From positions 310,001-374,000 of the forward strand of contig CALJNB010000005.1 of NCBI GenBank assembly GCA_937981985.1: a DNA stretch of 64,000 bases, given 5' to 3'. The notes below the pieces were generated by a model. That model was not told the DNA's origin. It did no database searches and saw only the letters and a list, made by a program, of their open reading frames with translations. This stretch comes from an uncultured bacterium. Its GTDB lineage: Bacteria; Myxococcota_A; Bradymonadia; Bradymonadales; Bradymonadaceae. Shown here piece by piece: positions 1 through 8,691 of this stretch (position 1 is the stretch's first letter; every line of letters begins with the position of its first letter). The translations under genes and the position numbers were made by a program.

Positions 1-1138
1 ATAACGCAACGGTACCGTGAATTGCGGTCAAAACATCGGCGGTATGACCAAGCTCACTAATAGTGTGCATATTGCGAATAGGAAACCCTATGGAAGTTGT
101 GGCTGCATCTATAGATGCGAGGAAAGGGGCCATCGCATCGGTTCCTGTATCGCGTCCAGCATGGTTCTCCTGAAAAGGAATCCCTTCGCCTTCGCATGCA
201 TCTTTGTAGAGAAGGTTAAGGTAGGAAGACGTGACAGAACCCGATTTGACCGTAAACCCAGCGCCCATTTTTATAGGGGTCATGCGGCGGTCGCCAATTC
301 CGGGAGCCGCTTTGTAATCGTGAGTGACGTCTGAAGCGATGACGACATTGGGTTTCAATTCTCCTGCCGCAACCCGGCTTCCGAATCGACCAATTTCTTC
401 ATGGGACGCCATTGTGTAAAGTACCCGAATATTTTTTAAACCACCATCTTCTTCAATAAGTCGAGCTACTTCAGCGGTTACAAAACAACCCAGTCCATTA
501 TCTAAATATGCACCGTAGAATGTATCTGGGGAGAAGCCGCGCTTGATCGGACGATTGAGTAGTATCGAATCGCCCGGCCTTATGCCTAAAGCCTCGACTT
601 GAGCTTTAGGTTTGTCGCCATGAATTTGAAGTTCGAGATAGAGCATCGTTTTCTTAATGCCTCTGTCTCCGCTTCTTAATTTTGCGTCGGCGAAATGAAT
701 TGCACCGATAGCCTCGATTGTCCCGCCTTCGATGATTCTAAAGTTACCACGATTATCGGGGTCTTCAGAAAACAAGTGTACCTCATGTCCGATTAGAGTC
801 GTCGGAAGAAAGGAATCGCTATCAATCCAAATTTTTCCATCCTCACCGATGGTTCGAACTTGCATTCGAATCTTGTCTGCATGCCCGATGATCATGACTG
901 TTAAAGCATCGGTATCGTCTGGCTTCGAATCGAAAACAACCCCTGCATTTCCGACGAATCGGTGTGTCTTCCATTTTTTGGGAGCAAAGGTTTTGAAGTA
1001 AGGTTCGAGAACACCGTGAGTCATGGCGCCTTCCATTCCGATAGGGCTTGGAGCGCTTAAGATGGATTTCATTAAATCAAACTGCCCTTTGGGCATCGAT
1101 TTTTCCCATAGTTTTTTCGTTTTCTTTTTGCTGCTCAT
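1..1138 (-). CDS. M42-family metallo-aminopeptidase (C-terminus outside window)
   Basis: Dinuclear-metal aminopeptidase of the M42 (glutamyl aminopeptidase/'endoglucanase') family that trims peptides in the cytoplasm. Reading from the ATG at 1138, the family landmarks appear in order: GHAD near residue 85, LDNGLGC, the catalytic SHEEIG, SDVTHD, GRDTGTDAM and NMHTISE, which supply the metal-binding His/Asp/Glu residues and the catalytic Glu. A strong ribosome site (GGAG) lies a few bases before the ATG. The reading frame is open to base 1, so only the last residues are missing. It lies 73 bases downstream of the small gene at 1212-1814 on the same strand and may be co-transcribed with it. Family assignment is firm; the exact substrate is not readable from sequence. 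Confidence 0.93.
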   Translation of the reverse strand, partial: MSSKKKTKKLWEKSMPKGQFDLMKSILSAPSPIGMEGAMTHGVLEPYFKTFAPKKWKTHRFVGNAGVVFDSKPDDTDALTVMIIGHADKIRMQVRTIGEDGKIWIDSDSFLPTTLIGHEVHLFSEDPDNRGNFRIIEGGTIEAIGAIHFADAKLRSGDRGIKKTMLYLELQIHGDKPKAQVEALGIRPGDSILLNRPIKRGFSPDTFYGAYLDNGLGCFVTAEVARLIEEDGGLKNIRVLYTMASHEEIGRFGSRVAAGELKPNVVIASDVTHDYKAAPGIGDRRMTPIKMGAGFTVKSGSVTSSYLNLLYKDACEGEGIPFQENHAGRDTGTDAMAPFLASIDAATTSIGFPIRNMHTISELGHTADVLTAIHGTVAL

Positions 1139-1211
1139 GACTACTCCTTCAAGCGATTCGAAATTATTTGCAAAGATATAGCAGTCCACGTTTGGATATG
1201 CACTGGTAATT

Positions 1212-1814
1212 TTAGGCTAAATTGTGAAGCTCCGAAATTGCTTCCAGAATTTCCGTCCTTGGAAGCCCTCCGTTTTGAAGAGTTAGATCATCGAGAAGTT
1301 GAATCCGATCGTAAAAATCGAGGCCGATTTGCAAGAATTCGTGATTTGCATGAATAAGTTTGAAAATCGCGTCTTCTGCTGAGCCAAAACGGTGTTCTTC
1401 TTCAAAAATGTGTATCAAGGTTTCTAATACCGCCGTGTCGGTTACACGGATGATGAAATCGGATAATATCTTCAGACCTTTTTTTCTCGATTGAGAGTCA
1501 CCCTGGCGAGCTTTGTTGGCAAAATCGATTGCGGTAATTAGCGACGATTCGTAGCAGCGATCGAGATTTTCTAGCGCTTCAACCCTCAGGGCAAGAAGTT
1601 GAGCCACGAAGATCGCTGCCCGTGGATCAATGGTATGAAGTTCCTCAGCGAGTCCGGAGAATAAAAACATCGGATCCACGTTGAGCGTAGCGCTGAGAGC
1701 AGTATCGATATTTTCTATTTTTTGGCTCGGACTTGATTCGCCGGATGCGATCGCTGCGAATAGATTGGATATTTCCGCGATGAGTTTGAGAAGGTGGTCA
1801 TTTTGAATTCCCAC
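1212..1814 (-). CDS. Small all-helical protein, possibly DUF6483-like
   Basis: A 200-residue soluble, Leu/Glu-rich, apparently all-helical protein without signal peptide or membrane segment. The start is GTG at 1814, preceded by AAAGGA at suitable spacing. The N-terminal pattern of hydrophobic residues (HLLKLIAEISNLFAAI) recalls the DUF6483 family of uncharacterised helical proteins, but I hold this weakly because no catalytic motif exists to confirm it. It sits directly upstream of the M42 peptidase on the same strand and is divergent from the lipoprotein at 1917. No function can be assigned. Confidence 0.75.
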   Translation of the reverse strand: MGIQNDHLLKLIAEISNLFAAIASGESSPSQKIENIDTALSATLNVDPMFLFSGLAEELHTIDPRAAIFVAQLLALRVEALENLDRCYESSLITAIDFANKARQGDSQSRKKGLKILSDFIIRVTDTAVLETLIHIFEEEHRFGSAEDAIFKLIHANHEFLQIGLDFYDRIQLLDDLTLQNGGLPRTEILEAISELHNLA

Positions 1815-1916
1815 GAGGTCCTTTATTTTTCGAATATTCGAAAATAATCAATAACGAGAAATTGACAAAGAAACAATGCACGCCTTACAATGGACAAAAT
1901 CCCTACAGGTCTAAGC

Positions 1917-3194
1917 ATGAAACTTCATATTGTACTTCTAATTAGTTTGGTCGGTCTCTCATCTTGTGGTGAGGGGGGGGGAGAAAGCATCTTTTTGTAC
2001 TTTATCAACGCGTACGCTGGTGCAGATAACGTTACGGTTATTGGACCTACGGGTCCAATGGTTCAGGGCGCAAAATTTGGAGATCGTGTGGGGGTCGATA
2101 GCTCAGGAGGTAGCACCGTATGTGAGCCCGGTAAATCCTGTATTCCACTCCAATTTGACCGAAATCTAGGCGGTGACTTCACAGCAATTATCGACGGCGC
2201 ACCCGAAACGTATGAGTTTTCCTATCCACTATTTTCTCTTTACCCTCAGGAGACCGCGACGATGCTTTTTGGCGGGAGATCTAACGATGGAAACTCGGTA
2301 GAAGGCCATTTAGTCAGGCATACTCAAACAATAAGTGATACCTGCGTGCTCACTTTTATGAATGCCCTTTCTCTCGATACTGGGAATGGAGTCGGGCAGC
2401 AGTCCTTTGATATTGTCCCAGAGTTTAATATGACACCGGAAGAAGCGTTATACGTTGATGAAACTCAAACCATTCTGTCTACCGAATGCGGGCCAATGAA
2501 ATTACCCAATCCGGATTATATCGCGCGTAAAGATCTTATGGCTGATGTTGCCGAAAATCCTTGGTTTTTCGTAGCAAAATGTGCTGACATTGACGAAACC
2601 GAAGGTGATTTCCTTTGCACTTCTTGGGTAGATCCAAAAACTAGTCGCTACGGCGCGTTAGATTTGAATTCGTCTATTTGGGCGAGGCGGAACACTGAAG
2701 AATATTTTGGGTGTATTGCTAATGCGATTAGCTTCCAAGATGATTCGATGATGATGGGAGCGGCAGGGGACTCTTGCCCGGCAGGGGAGCTCGCATGGGA
2801 TGATGCAGCTCTATCTATAGATTTCAAGAAAATTGCCGACTGTCAGGAGTTTGTTTCTAAAACTGTGGAGTCAGTTTCGCCTGACCAATCTCGATATTCT
2901 TTGTTCGGTAGCAACTTCAGAAACGATCTATGTACACCGACCTTCCGATTTCGTACTCCCGGTTTAGACGCTGTGTTCGGGCCCGAAACGGATTCAAAAA
3001 CTAAAGGACGACATCAGAAAGGCGAGTTAGTTGAAATCAGTGCAGAAATTGGCCCCGGTAATGAATATTTTGTTGCTATTATGGGACGTCCCGTTAATCC
3101 CATTATTTGGAGATGGGAATCGGGAACCAATATCGCGAATCTCGATGATTTCCCCTATTCAAACGACCAGGATGACCGGATCGGCGACTACTAA
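1917..3194 (+). CDS. Predicted lipoprotein of unknown function
   Basis: A secreted lipoprotein of about 425 residues. The ATG at 1917 gives a textbook type II signal peptide (MKLHIVLLISLVGLSSC) with the lipidated Cys at residue 17, followed by an acidic/Gly linker; the upstream in-frame ATG at 1890 would only add nine polar residues. The mature part has about a dozen cysteines, suggesting disulfides in the periplasm or on the surface. No known domain is recognisable. It is followed after 12 bases by a second lipoprotein, and the two probably form the start of a plus-strand operon running to about 8.7 kb. A run of eight G at about 1973-1982, directly after the lipobox codons, is a possible slippage site. 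Confidence 0.85.
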   Translation: MKLHIVLLISLVGLSSCGEGGGESIFLYFINAYAGADNVTVIGPTGPMVQGAKFGDRVGVDSSGGSTVCEPGKSCIPLQFDRNLGGDFTAIIDGAPETYEFSYPLFSLYPQETATMLFGGRSNDGNSVEGHLVRHTQTISDTCVLTFMNALSLDTGNGVGQQSFDIVPEFNMTPEEALYVDETQTILSTECGPMKLPNPDYIARKDLMADVAENPWFFVAKCADIDETEGDFLCTSWVDPKTSRYGALDLNSSIWARRNTEEYFGCIANAISFQDDSMMMGAAGDSCPAGELAWDDAALSIDFKKIADCQEFVSKTVESVSPDQSRYSLFGSNFRNDLCTPTFRFRTPGLDAVFGPETDSKTKGRHQKGELVEISAEIGPGNEYFVAIMGRPVNPIIWRWESGTNIANLDDFPYSNDQDDRIGDY

Positions 3195-3206
3195 ACAACC
3201 TTTCGT

Positions 3207-4436
3207 TTGAAACTTCTTTTACTCACTTGGGCAATTGGCACTATTCTCGTGTCTTGCAACGAAAAGAACGACGTGCACCCTCCTCTTAGACCTCTCGTTT
3301 ATACCGAACAACAAAACGCCGATCCCAGACTTGCTAAAATTCGTGAGGAACGGTTCCTCCGTAATCTCACCGGATCCAAAGAAAAAAACAAAACGCCAAT
3401 TCAACCCCTTCCTATTACTCCTGAGGATCTCGGAGAACGAATTGTAGAATACCTAAACGCGAGAGATAAAACACAATGGGAGAACTTGTGGTTCGAACCG
3501 TTCGTGTTTTCGGAGGAGTTTGGTCTGAATGAAAAAGACGCCGAGAAAAAACGAGATCTCGTGATCGCAGATTCTTCTAAAATCTGGGATGAATTTCATC
3601 CAGGCGAGCCAGCCCAGGCTCGGAAAAAAGGTCTGGCTGCTTTGTTAGAATTTCGCAAACTTGTTTTAGGGAACGCTAGAACAGGAGTCTCTGGGACTCA
3701 TTATCCGGGTAACATTCTCGTTTTAGAAATCAAAGAAGCTCAATTAGAGATTGAGTTCCCCATAGAGACTATTTTCAGGAAAGGTGATCATTACGCGATC
3801 CTTTCGTCGATTTCAGGTAATGAAATGCTTCGTTTTATTCGCAAGATAGGATTGCATCTCAGACCCGAATTACAAGATCCGAGCGATTATATCGTTCCGC
3901 TCAAGGTGGGTAATTATTGGAGGTATAGGCTGACTGATGAGGCATCGGATCTCGTTGCACCCGATGTTTTCGAGGAAGGACTTTCCACGCAGGAGGGCGC
4001 GTCTACGAAAACGGTCGAGGTCGTATCCGTTGACCGTGTTGCGGGCCGTCGACTCGTTGAGTTTCTAATCTCTTATGATGACGAAGAGAAAACTAAAATT
4101 ACCGAACGTTGGTTAACGACACCTACCCAGATTTTTGATTGCGACGAACGGTGCACGACAGATTTTCTAGACTTAAAAAAACTGTTGGGTCATCTCCAGA
4201 AATTAAACCCTCTTTTTTCTGCAAAAGAGTCAAAGAGCGTTGATGTCGAACTTCCTATGGGTCAGTTTGATGCGGTTCTTAAATTTCACGAGCCGATACC
4301 ACTGAACTCGACAGACCCCCGCTTAATGTATCCACAATGGGTTTATTTCAAACCTCGACTTGGCGTGGTGCGTCGATCGGTCGAACGACCCATAAAACCT
4401 CACGAACTTCTTATTGCCTATCGATTAATCCCGTAA
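3207..4436 (+). CDS. Predicted lipoprotein of unknown function
   Basis: A 409-residue lipoprotein starting at TTG 3207, with signal peptide MKLLLLTWAIGTILVSC and lipidated Cys at residue 17. The C-terminal half contains the stretch VPLKVGNYWRYR, a pattern I have seen in uncharacterised delta-proteobacterial and other envelope proteins that measure or bind something in a beta-rich fold; it does not define a function. The N-terminal half is charged and helical. It follows the previous lipoprotein by 12 bases with no terminator, so the pair is likely co-expressed and possibly works together at the outer membrane. Start codon choice rests on the signal peptide rather than on a clear ribosome site. 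Confidence 0.83.
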   Translation: MKLLLLTWAIGTILVSCNEKNDVHPPLRPLVYTEQQNADPRLAKIREERFLRNLTGSKEKNKTPIQPLPITPEDLGERIVEYLNARDKTQWENLWFEPFVFSEEFGLNEKDAEKKRDLVIADSSKIWDEFHPGEPAQARKKGLAALLEFRKLVLGNARTGVSGTHYPGNILVLEIKEAQLEIEFPIETIFRKGDHYAILSSISGNEMLRFIRKIGLHLRPELQDPSDYIVPLKVGNYWRYRLTDEASDLVAPDVFEEGLSTQEGASTKTVEVVSVDRVAGRRLVEFLISYDDEEKTKITERWLTTPTQIFDCDERCTTDFLDLKKLLGHLQKLNPLFSAKESKSVDVELPMGQFDAVLKFHEPIPLNSTDPRLMYPQWVYFKPRLGVVRRSVERPIKPHELLIAYRLIP

Positions 4437-4518
4437 CTATCGACTCGCTGAATAATATTCTTGCACTTGACGGTTCAAAATTATAAAGACCCGAAAACCC
4501 ATTTTTCATAGGAGTCTT

Positions 4519-6798
4519 GTGATTTCGGGGATCTCGCCAAAAAAAATAGAATGCGTGATTTTTATTATTGTCGCGTTATCTCCGCTAGCAATGGGTTCGG
4601 TGCATATGCCGGTGGTGTTTGTTTTTCTCTGTGCGCTATCCTTAATTATTATTCATCAATACAAATTTGGATCCTTAAAGAGTTCGGCGATAGGTTGGGT
4701 GAGTCTCTTCATTTCTGCCGTCTGCGCTATTCAGTTGATTCCATTACCCGCGTTTCTATCTCTAGGTGATGTGGGTCTATACGCTGAAGCCATGGGAGTT
4801 GCTCCGCCCTGGCGACCTCTGTCGTTGGAGCCTTTCCAGACCGCAGATCGAGGACTAAGATTCCTAACCATTGGACTGCTTGGTTTTTCGGTATCTAGCG
4901 TTGCACGCGGCAAATTCTATCGTCGCGCAAATTTTTGGATGCTGGTCGCTGGATGGGTTGTATTGGCTTTTGGCCTTTTTCTATGGTTGAGCCAAACGAC
5001 CACTTTTTTTGGGTTCGAACAAAGCGTCCGTTTTCGATCTGTCAGTCCTTTTGTGAATACAAACCATGGGGCGACCTATTTTGCGTTGCTCACACTCGGT
5101 GCGATATTGCATTTTGAGAACGGTAAATCAAAGCCATTTTCAGTAATTTCTGGACTATGCTTTCTTACGGTTTTTATTCTCCACGGCAGTGTTGGGGTTG
5201 ATTTAGGATTCGCGTGTGTCGTCGCTCTGTACGCGTGTTTGAAGCTGCGACCGAATAGTCAGCAACTTATAAAAATAGCGATTGCGACGACGACTTTCCT
5301 TTCGTTCTTAGTCCTTATTTTCTGGCTCGATATTCTTCCCGCTGATGCCATCAACAACCTCATAACGCAATCCAATACACGCTTAGAAGTAACTCACGGC
5401 GGAATAAGATTGGCGCAAGCTTGGCCGCTTTTTGGCGCAGGTATGGGGTCTACCGATACAAGCGTATTGGCTCAAATGGATTGGACCCAGATTCGACCCG
5501 CCTCGATTCCGACCTTAGAAAACGAATTTTTAGAGTTCTTCGGAACGGGTGGAATTCTTGTCGGTTTACTTATTTTGGGTGCTCATCTGTTTTTAAGTTT
5601 TGATGCTTTAAAGACCGCAGTTCTTGATCGGAAAAAGAGACGTCATCGATGGAACGCGCTCTTCTGGATCTTTTTCCTATTTATTGTGAGTTTTCATTTT
5701 CCTTGGTTCACCCTGGGACTTGCATTTCCCTTCGTTCTCTTTATCGAGGGAACGAGTACGCAAAGAATAACTGAGTTTAATTTCCCGGGAAAATTCGTGG
5801 CTTTGTTGAGCGTACTTGTAGTTGTTTTCCTCGTTTCGTTTTTTGTCTGGAAGGGGCGCTCGGATTTGAATGCTCGACCATTGGCGTCGACGATTTGGAC
5901 CGATCTAGCTACGAAAAATATTAAGAATCAGAATTTTACGAAAGCGCTTGTTTATGCTGAGCAGGCTAAAGCACTCGATCCTCGGCCGAGATCCCATCAC
6001 TATCTTGCCAGGATCGTGGCCAAAAGAGGGAATGTAGAACGTTCTATAGGTTTGTATCGCTTCGCGTTTACCCATGGAAATATAAAAAATCGCATAATTA
6101 CCGATATGTTGGCGGATGTAAAAAACGCAGCGGATCGAAATCGGATCCTGGAAAATCAAAGTGATGAAGTTTGGCTTCGTGCAGCAAGGATTAGCCAGAA
6201 CTTCTTCAACGAGGACCAAGCGATTGCCCTCGCGTTTGACGCCATTCAGAATGGACATCATGAAAAGGCGGCCAAGCGATTTGCAGCTGAGGTTTTCATT
6301 GAACTAAAGCAAACTGAATTGGCTCGAATTTGGACTGAAACCCAGGGTGTCGAAGGCTCGTTATTGACGTCGATTTACTTAGAACAAAACGATTTTGATT
6401 CGTTTTTTAAGACGGCCCAAGCAACGCAAGATGCCAAAAACCTTCCACTTTTTTACATCCTTAAAAATCAAAACAAAATTTTGAAGACAGATACTCAACG
6501 TGGTGGGGCGCTTCTGAAGCGCGTTTATAATGAGTATTGTAAAACTCCGCTCGACGCGGGTAGAGCCAAGATATGCTGGCAGGTTGATGCCAGCCTCAAA
6601 TTAGAAAACGGTGACTTAGGCGGAGCAGAAGCGATATATCGACGTATTTTCAATCGTTCAGGAAATCCACTTCAATTAGGCGCGTTTTACCTCCGCGTGA
6701 AGAAATGCTCTCAAATCAAAGAACTGGTAGAAAGGCAAACGAAAGAGAACTTAAAAAATGGTCTTTCAAACCTCTTCCGCAAATGCACTCAACATTGA
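4519..6798 (+). CDS. O-antigen ligase/polymerase-like membrane protein with C-terminal TPR region
   Basis: A 759-residue polytopic membrane protein starting at GTG 4519 after the ribosome site AGGAG. The first roughly 440 residues contain about a dozen hydrophobic segments. Landmarks of the Wzy/WaaL O-antigen ligase family are present: NTNHGATYFALL near residue 180 and a periplasmic loop with GGIRLAQAWPLFGAGMGS near 294, then LENEFLEFFGTGG. The family joins or polymerises lipid-linked glycans on the periplasmic side of the inner membrane. The last roughly 300 residues are soluble helical repeats of TPR type (KALVYAEQAKALDPRP). It sits among lipoprotein genes, with no sugar transferases nearby, so the glycan substrate is unknown. 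Confidence 0.85.
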   Translation: MISGISPKKIECVIFIIVALSPLAMGSVHMPVVFVFLCALSLIIIHQYKFGSLKSSAIGWVSLFISAVCAIQLIPLPAFLSLGDVGLYAEAMGVAPPWRPLSLEPFQTADRGLRFLTIGLLGFSVSSVARGKFYRRANFWMLVAGWVVLAFGLFLWLSQTTTFFGFEQSVRFRSVSPFVNTNHGATYFALLTLGAILHFENGKSKPFSVISGLCFLTVFILHGSVGVDLGFACVVALYACLKLRPNSQQLIKIAIATTTFLSFLVLIFWLDILPADAINNLITQSNTRLEVTHGGIRLAQAWPLFGAGMGSTDTSVLAQMDWTQIRPASIPTLENEFLEFFGTGGILVGLLILGAHLFLSFDALKTAVLDRKKRRHRWNALFWIFFLFIVSFHFPWFTLGLAFPFVLFIEGTSTQRITEFNFPGKFVALLSVLVVVFLVSFFVWKGRSDLNARPLASTIWTDLATKNIKNQNFTKALVYAEQAKALDPRPRSHHYLARIVAKRGNVERSIGLYRFAFTHGNIKNRIITDMLADVKNAADRNRILENQSDEVWLRAARISQNFFNEDQAIALAFDAIQNGHHEKAAKRFAAEVFIELKQTELARIWTETQGVEGSLLTSIYLEQNDFDSFFKTAQATQDAKNLPLFYILKNQNKILKTDTQRGGALLKRVYNEYCKTPLDAGRAKICWQVDASLKLENGDLGGAEAIYRRIFNRSGNPLQLGAFYLRVKKCSQIKELVERQTKENLKNGLSNLFRKCTQH

Positions 6799-6852
6799 CC
6801 AAGCCCCCCTTTAGCGATAGGTTTTAGTAGCCCATCTTGGTTTTAAATATAT

Positions 6853-8040
6853 ATGTATAAAGTTTTCATTTTCGTGCTTGTTTCAACTGCGTTGACCGCT
6901 TGCAAAGAACCTCAAGTCACCGAATTAGGTTCGCCTATCGTAGAGGGTGGTATGACGTTCACCGTACAAGATTATGATGTACGGATTATTGAGGTTAACG
7001 AAGACAACAAAACCTTCGGGTACGCCCGTCCGGTTTTAGCGATTCCTGTCGGCATTAAAAATACAGGCGATGAACCTTTCAGCTACGTGCCAACTCATAA
7101 AACGCAGCAAATGAACGAAACTTCGACTCCGTTGCTTTACGAAGACCCCGGTTTGGAAGCATCGCTTCCGCCGGAGTCAAAAACGCCCGTGCCGGGGGTT
7201 TATCTGGAAAGGGGCGCTTTGAAGTCACAGATTATATCGCCAAAAACAATCGCCCCTGGCGATTCGATTACGGATACCTTTTTGTTTGAAGTACCCGATA
7301 CTGGCAAAAGTCTCATTTTTTCAATCCCAGGGACCATGCACCGCGGGAAGCTTCCGATCTTGGTTCGTATCCCATTTAGCCCTAAAGAGGCGACAGGTCC
7401 TAAGATTCATAAAATGGGAGATCGGGTTAAGTTTGAAAAAGTAGAGTTTTCGGTGACAAACGCTTACTTCGAAAACGTTAAGTCAAAACACGCGACTCAG
7501 GGGAAAGGAGCGAGCACGGATAAGCTACTAAAGATTGATTATACAATTGTTAACAACGGTAGCGGCTCGATATTATTCGATCCAGCTCATCGTGACTTAT
7601 CGGGGAAAGGGGCGAATTTATTCGGTTCGGATCGAGCTTATAAACGCGTCAAATTTTCCCCGGCGATCCAAGTGGATAATCAGCTGGCAGACGTCGTAAA
7701 AATTCGATCCGGCGAAAGCATAGAAGATTTCGTACTTTTTGATGTTAAGGAAGGAGACTTCAAAGGCGCGACTTTTGAATATCCCGCTAACCTATTTTCC
7801 AAAGAAGGTGTGGCACGATTTAATGTTAAGCTGACAGCGAAAAAGACAACGAAACCTAAAAAGGTTGTCCCGCCGCCGGCTGAAAAAGAAATTGTCGTTG
7901 ATAAAGATGTCGGCGTCGCGGCCACCGGTAAAGATGCGGGTTCGGTCGCGGAAACTGAGTCCGACGCGGGTTCTGGCAAAAATATCGACGCGGGTAAAAA
8001 GCTTGACGTAGATACGCCAAAGTCTGAAAAAGTCGAGTAG
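6853..8040 (+). CDS. Predicted lipoprotein with two DUF4352-like beta domains
   Basis: A 395-residue lipoprotein (MYKVFIFVLVSTALTAC, Cys17). Two beta-rich halves, about residues 25-165 and 175-325, each open with a GxxVxFxxVxFxVxxA-type strand pattern and describe 'ideal' versus modified conserved-core strands, resembling the immunoglobulin-like DUF4352 fold often found in bacterial lipoproteins. The last 65 residues are a low-complexity Lys/Asp/Ala/Val tail, probably unstructured. There is no Shine-Dalgarno sequence before the ATG; the preceding bases are TA-rich. It is in the same orientation as the Wzy-like gene 54 bases upstream. Function unknown; the domain call is inference from pattern. 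Confidence 0.82.
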   Translation: MYKVFIFVLVSTALTACKEPQVTELGSPIVEGGMTFTVQDYDVRIIEVNEDNKTFGYARPVLAIPVGIKNTGDEPFSYVPTHKTQQMNETSTPLLYEDPGLEASLPPESKTPVPGVYLERGALKSQIISPKTIAPGDSITDTFLFEVPDTGKSLIFSIPGTMHRGKLPILVRIPFSPKEATGPKIHKMGDRVKFEKVEFSVTNAYFENVKSKHATQGKGASTDKLLKIDYTIVNNGSGSILFDPAHRDLSGKGANLFGSDRAYKRVKFSPAIQVDNQLADVVKIRSGESIEDFVLFDVKEGDFKGATFEYPANLFSKEGVARFNVKLTAKKTTKPKKVVPPPAEKEIVVDKDVGVAATGKDAGSVAETESDAGSGKNIDAGKKLDVDTPKSEKVE

Positions 8041-8081
8041 AAAGCCCCTCCCGTAGAAACCTCGTTAGTGGAGATCCTCTC

Positions 8082-8681
8082 GTGTCCGATGAAAAGACAG
8101 AAAAAGAACTCTTTGAAGCGGCATTTAGTGCGCTTGATAATGAACAAATATTTGAAGGCAAGTTTGGTAAACCCGGAGAACATTTTCCGGACGCTGAAGA
8201 AGCTTGTCAATTAGACGTGGAGGTTGTGAAGGAAGTTCAAGACCTACGGCTGATGGAAGATACCTTTGGGGCCGTCGAAAAAAGGGACCATTCAAAATAC
8301 TGGGTCCCGTCAAAGGATTCCGATGATGAAGCCTTTGCAAGCTTATTAAACGAAATTGAACCTCAAATGGCACCTGTTATCGCTTTGGAAAAAAAAGTTT
8401 TGAAAAAACAAAGCGAATGGGAACGACTTGCTGAAGCTTCCACCGACGCGACGATTATTGACTTACGAAACCTATTCGAGTCATCCGCCACCCGTGAATT
8501 ATCTCGCAGACTTCTCTCTGGTGAGTTTTTTCGTGTTGTATACGGGGGTGAGAAAGGATTCACAAAAGAATTACTTACCCACTATTTAAAGCACGAAACC
8601 TTCGGAAACTTAAAAGCGGTGTTCGCGTTTAGTCCGACGAGCAAAGAAAATGATGGGCTCGCAATCATTAAGATTATGTAA
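8082..8681 (+). CDS. Uncharacterised acidic soluble protein
   Basis: A 199-residue acidic protein starting at GTG 8082, with GGAG about ten bases upstream. No signal peptide, membrane segment or recognised motif; it is mainly charged helix with a more hydrophobic C-terminal third (LRNLFESSATRELSRRLL ... LKAVFAFS). It is the last gene of the plus-strand run beginning at 1917 and ends ten bases from the convergent end of the large kinase gene at 8692. Its strand, codon use and spacing fit a real gene. No function inferred. Confidence 0.75.
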   Translation: MSDEKTEKELFEAAFSALDNEQIFEGKFGKPGEHFPDAEEACQLDVEVVKEVQDLRLMEDTFGAVEKRDHSKYWVPSKDSDDEAFASLLNEIEPQMAPVIALEKKVLKKQSEWERLAEASTDATIIDLRNLFESSATRELSRRLLSGEFFRVVYGGEKGFTKELLTHYLKHETFGNLKAVFAFSPTSKENDGLAIIKIM

Positions 8682-8691
8682 AAACTCGCGG

